This document shows positions 1-7,891 of a stretch of DNA of 64,000 bases, piece by piece (the stretch's first letter is position 1; each line of letters begins with the position of its first letter). A program made the translations under genes and the position numbers. The notes under the pieces were generated by a model. That model made no database searches. It was not told the DNA's origin and saw only the letters and a list, made by a program, of their open reading frames with translations. The stretch covers positions 62,001 through 126,000 of the forward strand of contig NZ_LQQA01000033.1 in NCBI RefSeq assembly GCF_002101965.1, given 5' to 3'. The DNA comes from Mycolicibacterium wolinskyi (GTDB lineage: Bacteria > Actinomycetota > Actinomycetes > Mycobacteriales > Mycobacteriaceae).

Positions 1-2
1 CG

Positions 3-395
3 GAACTGCAGAAGATGGGCATCGATCTGCCCGACGTCGATGCGCCGATCGGCTCGCTGTCGGGCGGACAGCGCCAGTGCGTGGCGATCGCGCGGGCGAT
101 CTTCTTCGGCGCCCGCGTACTCATCCTGGACGAGCCGACGGCCGCGCTGGGTGTCAAGCAGTCCGGCATGGTGTTGCGTTACATCACCGCGGCCAAGGAG
201 CAGGGCTTCGGGGTCATCTTCATCACCCACAACCCGCACCACGCGCACATGGTCGGCGATCACTTCGTCCTGCTGAACCGCGGCAGGCAGAAACTGGACT
301 GCACGTACGACGAGATCACGCTCGAGCACCTGACCCAGGAGATGGCCGGGGGCAACGAACTCGAGGCGCTGTCGCACGAATTGGGCCGCAAGTAG
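3..395 (+). CDS. Sugar ABC transporter ATP-binding protein, 3' part only
   Basis: This is the C-terminal 130 residues of an ABC ATPase; the start lies left of the window. The ABC signature LSGGQRQ is at about nt 57-77. The Walker B and D-loop segment VLILDEPTAALG and the H-loop histidine in ITHNPHH follow in the usual order. A single signature next to a degenerate D-loop is typical of carbohydrate-uptake (CUT2-type) ATPases, which energise a permease fed by a periplasmic binding protein. The substrate cannot be told from this fragment. The stop is followed within 10 bp by a long inverted repeat (404-465) shared with the convergent AraC gene. Confidence 0.9.
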   Translation, partial: ELQKMGIDLPDVDAPIGSLSGGQRQCVAIARAIFFGARVLILDEPTAALGVKQSGMVLRYITAAKEQGFGVIFITHNPHHAHMVGDHFVLLNRGRQKLDCTYDEITLEHLTQEMAGGNELEALSHELGRK

Positions 396-403
396 TTCTT
401 CCG

Positions 404-465
404 CGCCGAAACTACGCTTTGTGACGGATTCCGGCCGAATTCCGTCACAAAGCGTAGTTTCGGCG
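404..465. terminator. Long perfect inverted repeat between convergent genes
   Basis: Arms 404-428 and 441-465 are exact 25-bp reverse complements around a 12-nt spacer that is itself nearly palindromic. The element lies just after the ABC ATPase stop and contains the stop codon of the AraC gene, so that gene's last codons are encoded by one arm. There is no T-run, as is common for mycobacterial hairpin terminators. A bidirectional terminator is the likeliest role; a small palindromic repeat family is the alternative. Confidence 0.7.
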
Positions 466-1356
466 TGGTGGGTCGTCGCGCAACCGCGCGGCATCCGCAC
501 CAGGCGGTGCGCCGAACAGTCGGCGGTACTCGCGAGTGAACTGCGACGGACTTTCGTAACCCACCTCGTGTCCGACTCCTGCGATGTCACCAGGGCGGGC
601 GACGAGAAGAGACCTGGCCTGCTGCAGGCGGATTCGCTTCTGGAACTGCAGCGGGCTCATCGCCGTCACCGCCCGGAAGTGGCGGTGAAAGGCCGACGTG
701 CTCATACCGGACATCCTGGCGAGGTCCTCGATCCGCACCGGCGCGGCATAATTGTCCCGCATCCACCCGATGGCCCGATTCACCTGTGTCAGATAGCTGT
801 CGGCAAGGCCGATCTGGCGGACGGTGTCACCGTGCGGCCCAGTGAGCAAGCGCCACAGGATCTCCTGCTCGATCAAGGGCGCGAGTACCGGTGCGTCTCT
901 GGGGCGGTCGAGTAACGCGAGAAGCCTGGCGACGGCGTCGAGCAGGTCTGGGTCGGCGTCTCCGGTGGCGATCGCGGGACCGCTGCCCGCGACGCGTATT
1001 GGCAGGTCCGATCCGGCCTGCAGCATCAGCGTGGCCAGGGCGGCGGGCCGCAGCACAAGCCCCATCGCCAGCGCCGCTTGCGTCGGTGCTCCGAGGTAGT
1101 GCCCGGTGACCGGAAGGCTCGCGGCGACGAGCAGATACTGCCCGGCCCGATACTCGAACACTTCCTCGCCCAGATGGAGCCGTTTGCCGCCCTGTGCCAT
1201 GACAACGAGCAGCGGTTCGGTCAGCGAGTAGTCGGGACTTGCCGAACCTCTGACCTTCGACAGCAACAGTCCGTGAATCGACGTGCCCATGTCCGGCCTG
1301 GCATGTCTGTCGATGCGACGACACATCTCGGAGAGGGGATCGATGCGAGCGCGCAT
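445..1356 (-). CDS. AraC family transcriptional regulator
   Basis: The 303-residue protein has an AraC_N-type cupin sensor in about residues 30-160 and a C-terminal double helix-turn-helix. The DNA-binding part starts near WMRDNYAAPVRIEDLA and continues through MSTSAFHRHFRAVTAMSP, the usual AraC/XylS layout. It is divergent from the aldo/keto reductase at 1508, its most likely target. The C-terminus (ending NYAL) is read from the 404-465 inverted repeat, so the last residues are set by the hairpin rather than by the fold. The ligand is unknown. Confidence 0.88.
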   Translation of the reverse strand: MRARIDPLSEMCRRIDRHARPDMGTSIHGLLLSKVRGSASPDYSLTEPLLVVMAQGGKRLHLGEEVFEYRAGQYLLVAASLPVTGHYLGAPTQAALAMGLVLRPAALATLMLQAGSDLPIRVAGSGPAIATGDADPDLLDAVARLLALLDRPRDAPVLAPLIEQEILWRLLTGPHGDTVRQIGLADSYLTQVNRAIGWMRDNYAAPVRIEDLARMSGMSTSAFHRHFRAVTAMSPLQFQKRIRLQQARSLLVARPGDIAGVGHEVGYESPSQFTREYRRLFGAPPGADAARLRDDPPRRNYAL

Positions 1357-1507
1357 ATCCGTAGGAAACCACGGCGGACGCCGATCTTAGACCGATCCGA
1401 TCGCATTGAGCAGGATCATGCAAGAACATGCGAGGAACGATCTACCGCGGGATCGGATCCTGAATTGTGATGGAGATGTCCAATTTCCTTATCCGAAGGA
1501 GTCTTCA
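1357..1507. promoter_or_regulatory. Divergent promoter region, AraC gene / aldo-keto reductase
   Basis: This 151-bp spacer lies between divergent starts and must hold both promoters. A clear ribosome-binding site GAAGGAG at about 1495-1501 sits 6 bp before the GTG start of the reductase. I see no clear operator palindrome. Confidence 0.5.
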
Positions 1508-2590
1508 GTGCCGCTCGACAATTACCTCACCCTCGGCCGATCGGGTCTTCGGGTCAGTCCCTTCGCGCTCGGTGCCATGACATTCGGAGAGGATCCCGGC
1601 GCCGCAGGTACGAGTGTCGAGGAGTCCGAGCGCATTCTCGCGACGTATCTCGACCGGGGCGGCAACTTCGTCGACACCGCCAACTTCTACACCAACGGCC
1701 ACTCCGAGAAGATTCTCGGCGACTTCTTCGGCCGCAGCCCCGGTCGGCGTCAACGGGTCGTGTTGGCGTCGAAGTTCTTCACCAATCTGTACCCGGGGGA
1801 TCCGAACGGAGGTGGTGCCGGCCGTTCGGCGATCATCGCTCAGCTGCACGAGTCCCTGCGCCGGCTCCAGACCGACTATCTCGACGTGTATTGGCTGCAC
1901 AACTGGGATCGGCATACGCCCATCGAGGAGACCATGCGGGCCCTGGACGACCTGGTGCGCGCCGGGTCCGTTCGCTACATCGGATTCTCGAACACGCCGG
2001 CGTGGGTCACCGCGCAGGCCCAGACCATGGCTCTCCTGCGAGGGTGGACACCGTTGATCGCTCTGCAGGTCGAATATTCACTGCTGGCCCGCACCGTGGA
2101 GGGTGAGCTGGCGCCGCTGGCGGCCGATCAGGGCATGGCACTGGTGCCGTGGAGCCCGTTGAAGAACGGCTTCCTCTCCGGGAAGTATCGGCGCGGCGGC
2201 GAGGTGTCGGATTCGGCGCGCGCGGCCTATGTCGGCGGCCCGAGTGATGACCAGTTCACCGTCATCGAGACGGTGGACGCCATCGCCGCCGAGCTCGAAA
2301 CCAGTTCTGCCGCAGTGTCCTTGGCGTGGTTGCGGGGACGGCCGGGTACCGTCGTCCCCATCATCGGGGCCCGGCGGCTCACACACCTGGAGGCCAACCT
2401 CGCCGGTTTGGAGGTCGAGCTCACACCGGAACAGTGCGACCGCCTGGACCGGGTGTCCGCGCCCGCGCTGAACTACCCCGCCGACCTCAACGGGGCCATG
2501 CGCGCCACCCTGCAGTTTGCCGGCACCACCGTCGACGGGCAGCCGTCCGGGATTTACCCGCCGTTGCTGGCCGGCGCGGTCCGGTACTGA
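1508..2590 (+). CDS. Aldo/keto reductase
   Basis: This 360-residue NAD(P)H-dependent aldo/keto reductase shows the (β/α)8 tetrad: Asp and Tyr in FVDTANFYTNGHSE, Lys in VVLASKFF and His in YWLHNWD. The N-terminus reads as a typical YLTLGRSGLRVSPFALG start. I chose GTG 1508 because the GAAGGAG ribosome-binding site is 6 bp upstream; the open frame extends further left without support. C-terminal VPIIGARRLTHLEANL is the NADP-binding segment of the family. The substrate is unknown; the divergent AraC regulator suggests inducible aldehyde or sugar reduction. Confidence 0.9.
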   Translation: MPLDNYLTLGRSGLRVSPFALGAMTFGEDPGAAGTSVEESERILATYLDRGGNFVDTANFYTNGHSEKILGDFFGRSPGRRQRVVLASKFFTNLYPGDPNGGGAGRSAIIAQLHESLRRLQTDYLDVYWLHNWDRHTPIEETMRALDDLVRAGSVRYIGFSNTPAWVTAQAQTMALLRGWTPLIALQVEYSLLARTVEGELAPLAADQGMALVPWSPLKNGFLSGKYRRGGEVSDSARAAYVGGPSDDQFTVIETVDAIAAELETSSAAVSLAWLRGRPGTVVPIIGARRLTHLEANLAGLEVELTPEQCDRLDRVSAPALNYPADLNGAMRATLQFAGTTVDGQPSGIYPPLLAGAVRY

Positions 2591-2601
2591 GCGCGGGTAG
2601 C

Positions 2602-3129
2602 TCAGAGATCGAAGATCAGCAGCGAACTGGTCGCCGTTGCGATGACCGCGCCTGCGGCATCGGTGACGACACCCTCGGCGAAGCTGACGCGCGCACCGGA
2701 CTTGACCAGGGTTCCGGTCGCCGTCAGCTCGCCGATACCCGCGCGAACGGCCTTGAGGTAGTTCACCTTGATCTCGATCGAGGTGTAACCCTTGCCGCGG
2801 GGTAGCGCGCTGTGGGCGGCACATCCCGTCACCGAATCGAGCAGCGTGCACACCAGTCCGCCGTGTACGGATCCGATCGGGTTGTAGGCGGACTCGTCCG
2901 GGGTGCAGGTGAACACGACGCGTCCCGGCTCCGCGGAGATCATCGCGAAATCCATCAGTCCGGCGATCGGTGGCGGCGACAGGGTGCCGTCGATCACCGC
3001 GTTCAGGTAGTCGACCCCGGCCATCGACAGGCCGATCGCGGTGGCCGGTGCGGGATCGTGCCAGCTGACGGTCTTGGTTCGTTTCTGGCCCCAGCCGTCG
3101 GTGCGCGGGTTGGTGAGCTCGGCGGTCAT
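2602..3129 (-). CDS. PaaI-family hotdog thioesterase
   Basis: The 175-residue protein has the single hotdog fold of the 4HBT/PaaI family. The signature NPIGSVHGGLVCTLLDSVTG (about residues 74-93) contains the HGG turn that binds the acyl-CoA thioester. It probably hydrolyses short or aryl acyl-CoAs. Start ATG 3129 is chosen because GGAGGA lies just upstream; an open extension to 3225 looks non-coding. It converges on the aldo/keto reductase with an 11-bp gap. Confidence 0.88.
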   Translation of the reverse strand: MTAELTNPRTDGWGQKRTKTVSWHDPAPATAIGLSMAGVDYLNAVIDGTLSPPPIAGLMDFAMISAEPGRVVFTCTPDESAYNPIGSVHGGLVCTLLDSVTGCAAHSALPRGKGYTSIEIKVNYLKAVRAGIGELTATGTLVKSGARVSFAEGVVTDAAGAVIATATSSLLIFDL

Positions 3130-3218
3130 CGTTCCTCCATCCAGAGTCTGGGTTGACAAAACTATACTCAGCGGGTGATTGTGATCTGGCACGGGGTACA
3201 CCGGCACCGGGAGGCACC
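3130..3218. promoter_or_regulatory. Divergent promoter region with TATACT / TTGACA elements
   Basis: The 89-bp gap between divergent starts contains TTGACA at 3153-3158 and TATACT at 3163-3168. They are too close to serve as one promoter, so TATACT may be the rightward -10 and ACTATA read leftward the -10 of the thioesterase. GGGAGG at about 3209-3214 is the ribosome-binding site for the gene at 3219. Confidence 0.35.
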
Positions 3219-3962
3219 ATGGCACTGCTCGACGACATCCTGAATGCGGCTGGCGGACTGGACCGTTGGCGGGCCGGCCAACAGGTGCTGGGCACGTTGG
3301 AGAGCAGCGGCTCGTTGTTCGAGATCAAAAAGATGCCCGGCCGGTCGAAGCGGAAGTTCGCCGTCGCCATGCGCGAGGTCTGGGCGGCGGTGTGGCCGGC
3401 CGGTGACACGTCGCATGTCGAATTCACCGCGGACGGCACCGCGCTGGTCGCCGAGGACGGCACCGAGCTGGCCCGGCGGCACAACGTGCGGGATACCTTT
3501 GCCGGGCACATCCTCGAAAGCCCGTGGAATCCGTTGCAGCGCGCGTACTTCAGCGGATACGCGCTGTGGAACTACCTGAATCTGCCGTTCCTGCTGACGC
3601 TGCCCGGGGTGCACACGTACGCCATCGAGCCGATCGGCACCGGTGACCGGCGCCTCGTCGGCCTCGGCGCCACCTTGCCCGCCGGCCTGCCCAGCCACTG
3701 CCGGCGCCAGCAGTTCTACTTCGGCCCGGATCTGCTGCTGGCCCGGCACGGTTACCACCTCGACATCGCGGGCCGGATCCCCGTGATCCAGTACGTCGAG
3801 GACCACGTCGACGTGGACGGACTGAAGGTCCCGGCGACGCGGCGCGCCTACCTACGCGATGACCGGTGGCAACCACGGTCGCAGCTGCCGCTGGTGTCAC
3901 TGCGCTTCACCGACCTGCGTGTGACGTCCCGTGAGGCGGCTACCGCGGTGCGAAATCCCTGA
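3219..3962 (+). CDS. Conserved hypothetical protein, unknown function
   Basis: I do not recognise a catalytic family in this 247-residue protein. It has no signal peptide or membrane segment. It is rich in aromatic residues and short β-like stretches, and the middle part (SGYALWNYLNLPFLLTLPGV) is hydrophobic. Such lipocalin- or lipoprotein-like architectures occur in actinobacterial proteins that bind small hydrophobic molecules, but that is only an impression. ATG 3219 is supported by GGGAGG upstream. It is followed after 31 bp by the reductase at 3994, probably in the same transcript. Confidence 0.75.
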   Translation: MALLDDILNAAGGLDRWRAGQQVLGTLESSGSLFEIKKMPGRSKRKFAVAMREVWAAVWPAGDTSHVEFTADGTALVAEDGTELARRHNVRDTFAGHILESPWNPLQRAYFSGYALWNYLNLPFLLTLPGVHTYAIEPIGTGDRRLVGLGATLPAGLPSHCRRQQFYFGPDLLLARHGYHLDIAGRIPVIQYVEDHVDVDGLKVPATRRAYLRDDRWQPRSQLPLVSLRFTDLRVTSREAATAVRNP

Positions 3963-3993
3963 CAACCCACTCGCTCTACTCGCAGGAGGACCC

Positions 3994-4977
3994 GTGCAGC
4001 ATCTCGTACTGACCGAATTCGGAGATCCCCAGGAGTCCGTTCAGCTGGTCGACGGCGCAGATCCGGCCCCGGGCCCGGGGGACGTCGTGGTGCGGATGGA
4101 AGCCGCGGCCATCAATCCCTCGGATCTGTTGTTGATCGAGGGACGCTACCTGGCGCGCCCCGCGTTACCGGCCACCGTCGGTGCCGAGGGTGTCGGCATC
4201 GTCGAAGCCGCGGGGCCTTGTGCGGACGACGCTCTCGTCGGCAGGCGGGCCGTCCTCCTGCCCACCTTCAAGTACGGCACGTGGTCGCAGAAAGTGGTTG
4301 CCGCCCAGGAGGATGTCGTCGTGGTGCCGGGAGACGACCCCGTGCAGTTGGCGATGTTGTCCATCAACCCGGTGACCGCCCACCTGTTACTGGAGCGGAT
4401 CACCACCCTGGGCATCGGGGACTGGGTGGGGCAGACCGCCGCCAACTCGGCGGTCGGGCTGCACGTGATCACGCTGGCCAGGCGGCGCGGCATCAAGACG
4501 CTCAATGTCGTTCGGCGTGCCGACGCCGTCGAGGACGTCCGCCGCGCCGGCGGAGATGTTGTGTTGGTCAGCGGACCGGACCTCGCGGCAGAGATCACCA
4601 GCGCACTGGGCGAGGAGAAACTGCGACTGGTTCTCGACCCACTGGGTGGTCCGGCCGCGGCCCCGCTGACCTCCGCGTTGGATTTCGGCGGGTCCGTCGT
4701 CAGCTACGGCACCCTGACCGGTGCGCCGCAGGGTTTGACGTCGGCCGACCTGTTCCAGCGCGAACTCCGCCACACCGGATTCTGGCTCGGCAATTGGTAC
4801 TTCCGGGCACCGGCCCGCGAAATCCGCGCCGTGTTGGGTCATTTGGCCACCCTGATGGCCGACGGCCTACTCCACGTACCGGTCGAAGCGACCTACCGGC
4901 TGAACGACCACCGCAAGGCCTTCGAGCACGCTCAGACGACACAACGCGGCGGGAAAGTCCTGTTCACGTTCGACTGA
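3994..4977 (+). CDS. MDR-family enoyl reductase / quinone oxidoreductase (MECR-like)
   Basis: This 327-residue medium-chain reductase has the GroES-like half with AAINPSDLLLIEGRY, the motif typical of 2-enoyl thioester reductases (ETR/MECR). The Rossmann half has TAANSAVGLHVITLARRRG and NVVRR for NADPH. The zinc-binding Cys/His set of alcohol dehydrogenases is absent, so a quinone or enoyl-thioester reductase is more likely than an alcohol dehydrogenase. GTG 3994 follows a perfect CAGGAGGA. The gene lies 28 bp before the NmrA-like gene. Confidence 0.85.
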   Translation: MQHLVLTEFGDPQESVQLVDGADPAPGPGDVVVRMEAAAINPSDLLLIEGRYLARPALPATVGAEGVGIVEAAGPCADDALVGRRAVLLPTFKYGTWSQKVVAAQEDVVVVPGDDPVQLAMLSINPVTAHLLLERITTLGIGDWVGQTAANSAVGLHVITLARRRGIKTLNVVRRADAVEDVRRAGGDVVLVSGPDLAAEITSALGEEKLRLVLDPLGGPAAAPLTSALDFGGSVVSYGTLTGAPQGLTSADLFQRELRHTGFWLGNWYFRAPAREIRAVLGHLATLMADGLLHVPVEATYRLNDHRKAFEHAQTTQRGGKVLFTFD

Positions 4978-5005
4978 GTCAGCACCACCACGAGAGGAAC
5001 ACATC

Positions 5006-5926
5006 TTGACCAACCCGATCCTCATCACGGGCGCCACCGGACGTCACGGTAACACCGGGGAATACCTGGTACGCCGCCTCCGCGAGGCGGGCCACCCGGT
5101 ACGGATCCTGGCGCGCCGGCGCAGCGAGCGAACCGAGCGGCTCGCGGCGCTCGGTGCCGAGATCGCGGTGGGCGACCTGCATGATCGCCGCACCCTGGTG
5201 CCGGCCCTCGCCGATGTCGACCTGACCTACTTCACCTATCCGATCGACGCCGGCGTGGTGAGCGCGGCGTCGAATTATGCTGCCGCCGTGCGGGAAGTGG
5301 GCCGCTCACCGCGCACCGTGGTGATGTCGATGGGACCCGCACATCCGGACAGCCCCTCCGATCTCGGGCGTGCCCAGTGGTTGGCCGAGCAAGTCCTGGA
5401 CTGGGCGGGCCTCGATCTGCTGATCCTGCGGGTCGCGGCCTTGTTCCACGAGAACCTGCTTGTGCTGCACAGTCACTGGGTGCGTGAGCACGGAGTCATC
5501 CGCAACTCGTTCGGCCCGGGGAAGATCGCGTGGATCCGCGCCGGTGACGCCGCGGAACTGGCGCTGGCCGCCCTGCTGCACCCCGAACGTTTCACCGACA
5601 CCGTGTACTTCGCGAAAGGCTCCGAGGAGTACAGCCACGTCGAGATCGCCGATCTGCTCACCGAATCCTCGGCAGGCACGATCCGCTACGAGCCGATCAG
5701 CCGGGAGCAGTGGCGCGATGATCTGCTGGCCCTGTCCCGCTCCGCGGATGCCGAAGCGGTCAACGCCGCGATGGCGCAGCACATTTCGGCGGTCGGCCAG
5801 ATGGTGGCCCAGAGCGGCCGGACGCTCCCGGCCGACCCGGACGCCCTGCGTGCGCTCACCGGTCGGGAGCCGGCGACCATGCGGGAGTTCCTGCTGAGCA
5901 ATCGGGAGGCGTTCGCGACGAACTAG
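5006..5926 (+). CDS. NmrA-like NAD(P)-binding protein
   Basis: The 306-residue atypical short-chain dehydrogenase opens with ILITGATGRHGNTGEYLVRR, a GxxGxxG-type dinucleotide site. RILARRRSER after strand β2 favours NADPH. It resembles azoreductase-like NmrA/HSCARG proteins, which act as quinone or azo reductases or redox sensors. No SDR Tyr-x-x-x-Lys pair is visible. The start appears to be TTG 5006 after GAGAGGAA at 4992-4999, an uncommon start codon. It probably shares an operon with the reductase just upstream. Confidence 0.82.
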   Translation: MTNPILITGATGRHGNTGEYLVRRLREAGHPVRILARRRSERTERLAALGAEIAVGDLHDRRTLVPALADVDLTYFTYPIDAGVVSAASNYAAAVREVGRSPRTVVMSMGPAHPDSPSDLGRAQWLAEQVLDWAGLDLLILRVAALFHENLLVLHSHWVREHGVIRNSFGPGKIAWIRAGDAAELALAALLHPERFTDTVYFAKGSEEYSHVEIADLLTESSAGTIRYEPISREQWRDDLLALSRSADAEAVNAAMAQHISAVGQMVAQSGRTLPADPDALRALTGREPATMREFLLSNREAFATN

Positions 5927-5962
5927 CGCACCGGCAAGCCCAGGGCGGTACTGAGCGTTGCG

Positions 5963-6023
5963 GCGAGCGTGCGTGTTCGTACGTCAATTTTGGCGTATCG
6001 GGCAAACAGACCCGCACGCTCGC
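5963..6023. terminator. Hairpin between convergent genes
   Basis: Arms 5963-5973 and 6013-6023 (GCGAGCGTGCG / CGCACGCTCGC) are exact complements around 39 nt. The loop contains a further TACG/CGTA pair (5980-5983 and 5994-5997). The element lies in the 119-bp gap between two convergent stops. I infer a bidirectional terminator without a T-tract. Confidence 0.6.
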
Positions 6024-6045
6024 GGTGTTGGTGACCTCGCCGGGG

Positions 6046-6822
6046 CTAGGTGACCGAAAAGGCCGCGCGGAACGCTTCGAGGGCGGCGACGCTGTCGCCC
6101 GCAGCGTAGGCCTCCATGCCGACGGTCCCGGTGTATCCGCTGTCGCGTAACGCTTTTGCCACGGCGGGGTAGTGGATCTCACCGGTGCCCGGCTCACACC
6201 GGCCCGGCACGTCGGCGACCTGGATCTCGCCTATCGCCTGCCCCGCGCGGTGCACGAGATCGACCAGATTGCCCTCGCCGATCTGGGCGTGATAGAGGTC
6301 CAGCATCATCTTGACGTTGGGGTGCCCGACTGCTTCGACGAGTGCGAGCGTGTCCTTGGCGCGGGCGAGCGGGACACCGGGGTGGTCGACGATCGTGTTG
6401 AGGTTCTCCAGGCAGAACGTGACGCCTGCTGCGGCGCCGAGTTCGCCGAGGGCTTCGAGCCCGCGCAGCGCCGACAACCACATCTCGCCGGTGGCGCGGT
6501 ACCGCGGCCGGGCGGCCTGGCCGTCGACGAGTTCTCCGGGGTGCACGACGAGTCGCGGAACCCCGAGAACCGCCGCGGCTTTGACGGCTTGCTCGGCGGT
6601 GCGCACCACTTCGCGTGAGCCGGCGGGATCGTAGAGATCGCCGTGCAGATAGCCGGTCATCGACGAGAAGCGTGCGCCCGTGGCGGCCAGGGCGTCGAGG
6701 TCCTTGTCGTGAAAGCTCCAGATCTCCACCGCGAAACCGAGTTCGTCGATGCGCCGGGCCCGGTCGACGATGTCGAGGTCGGTGAACACCATCTCCGAAC
6801 AGACGGCGAGTTGGAAGGTCAT
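6046..6822 (-). CDS. Sugar phosphate isomerase / hydroxypyruvate isomerase-like TIM barrel
   Basis: This 258-residue AP-endonuclease-2/xylose-isomerase-like barrel carries the expected metal ligands: Glu in TFCLENLNT, Asp and His in VKMMLDLYHAQI, and a late Glu in TVGMEAYAAG. The pattern and size fit hydroxypyruvate isomerase (Hyi) or a related keto-aldose isomerase. Its ATG overlaps the stop of the upstream dehydrogenase by 4 bp, so the two are translationally coupled. Control by the divergent LacI-type repressor through the twin operators is likely. Confidence 0.85.
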   Translation of the reverse strand: MTFQLAVCSEMVFTDLDIVDRARRIDELGFAVEIWSFHDKDLDALAATGARFSSMTGYLHGDLYDPAGSREVVRTAEQAVKAAAVLGVPRLVVHPGELVDGQAARPRYRATGEMWLSALRGLEALGELGAAAGVTFCLENLNTIVDHPGVPLARAKDTLALVEAVGHPNVKMMLDLYHAQIGEGNLVDLVHRAGQAIGEIQVADVPGRCEPGTGEIHYPAVAKALRDSGYTGTVGMEAYAAGDSVAALEAFRAAFSVT

Positions 6823-7793
6823 CGGCGCACCGCTCCGGCGAGCGCGACCGGGGCACCGGTCCGTACCGATTCTGCTGCGGCCAGCGCTATTTCGAGTGCG
6901 ACGCGGGCGTCGTGCCCGGTCACCGACGGGGTGGTTCCGGTCCGGATGCTGTCGACGAAATGGGCGAACTGTGCGACGTAGGCGTCGGCGAACAACTCGG
7001 TGTTGAGCCGCCCGGCCTGCTCGGGAGCCCGGCCGGCGAGCAGCACACCGTCGGAGCCGAAGATCTCACCCCGCACGTCGTAGCCGTAGACCGCTTGGAA
7101 GCTGGCCTCGGCGGTGCCGAATGCGCCGTTGTCGAACCGCAGTTGGACCACCGAGGTGTCCAGGAAGCCGGCTTCGGCGAACTGCGGGTGGATCAGTGCT
7201 GCGGCCTGCGCGTAGACCTCGGTGACCCGCGCACCGGGGTTGAGCCAGCACAGCGTGTCGAAATCGTGGATCAGGGTTTCGTTGAAGATCGTCCACGGCT
7301 TCACACGTGCGGCCACTTCGGCCGAGATCCCCGGATCGCGAGTCAAAGACCGCAGAAGCTGCGGCGTGCCGATGGTCCCCGCGATGATCGCGTCGTGCGC
7401 GGCGGCGAAGTCGGCGGCGAATCTGCGGTTGAACCCGACCTGCAGGGCGACGCCCGCGTCGGCCGCGGCGGTGATGGCTCGGTCGGCGTCGTGGAGCGTG
7501 AGCGCCATGGGCTTCTCGCAGAACACATGCTTGCCGGCCTGCGCTGCCGCGACGGCGAGGTCGGTGTGGGTGGTCGCGGGCGAGCTGATCGCCACGGCCT
7601 GCACCGCGGGGTCGCCGATGAGTTCCATCGGGTCTGCGTAGGCTCGGGGCGCACCGATGGCTTGTGCCGCTTCGTTATTCGGATCTGCGACCGCCACCAG
7701 GCAGGCATCCGGAACTCGTCGGGCCAGGGATTCGGCATGGAAGCGTCCGATCCATCCCGTGCCGATGAGACCGAACCGCAGCTGATCCGACAT
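6819..7793 (-). CDS. Gfo/Idh/MocA family oxidoreductase (inositol/sugar dehydrogenase-like)
   Basis: The 324-residue NAD(P)-dependent dehydrogenase has the Rossmann motif FGLIGTGWIGRFHAESLARR at residues 7-26 and the family EKP motif in HVFCEKPMAL. The substrate-domain segment TLIHDFDTLCWL carries the usual His-Asp. It likely oxidises a cyclitol or aldose, or acts on its keto form. It is the first gene of a two-gene operon reading away from the LacI-type gene at 7892. CTAGAACGTTCTAG lies 18 bp upstream of its start. Confidence 0.88.
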   Translation of the reverse strand: MSDQLRFGLIGTGWIGRFHAESLARRVPDACLVAVADPNNEAAQAIGAPRAYADPMELIGDPAVQAVAISSPATTHTDLAVAAAQAGKHVFCEKPMALTLHDADRAITAAADAGVALQVGFNRRFAADFAAAHDAIIAGTIGTPQLLRSLTRDPGISAEVAARVKPWTIFNETLIHDFDTLCWLNPGARVTEVYAQAAALIHPQFAEAGFLDTSVVQLRFDNGAFGTAEASFQAVYGYDVRGEIFGSDGVLLAGRAPEQAGRLNTELFADAYVAQFAHFVDSIRTGTTPSVTGHDARVALEIALAAAESVRTGAPVALAGAVRR

Positions 7794-7808
7794 GAGGACT
7801 CCCGTTTC

Positions 7809-7884
7809 TTCTAGAACGTTCTAGAGGAAAGTAAAGCCGTCGGGCGCAGACTTCGTCAAGACGAGTTCCTAGAACGTTCTAGAA
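7809..7884. promoter_or_regulatory. Twin LacI-type operators in a divergent promoter
   Basis: Two identical perfect 14-bp palindromes, CTAGAACGTTCTAG, lie at 7811-7824 and 7869-7882, with centres 58 bp apart. One faces the dehydrogenase start (7793) and the other ends 10 bp before the LacI-type ATG (7892). LacI-family repressors bind such CG-centred palindromes, and paired sites allow cooperative or looped repression. I infer that the 7892 product binds here, controlling itself and the 6819/6046 operon. Confidence 0.85.
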
Positions 7885-7891
7885 TGGCGCC

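Noticed and set aside
3153..3168. TTGACA and TATACT as one promoter
   Set aside because: The two hexamers are only 4 bp apart, far below the 16-18 bp needed, so they cannot form one promoter together.
7811..7882. KstR/KstR2 cholesterol-regulon sites
   Set aside because: The remembered KstR motif needs AAC-NN-GTT spacing; these sites have AACGTT with none, and no steroid genes are nearby.
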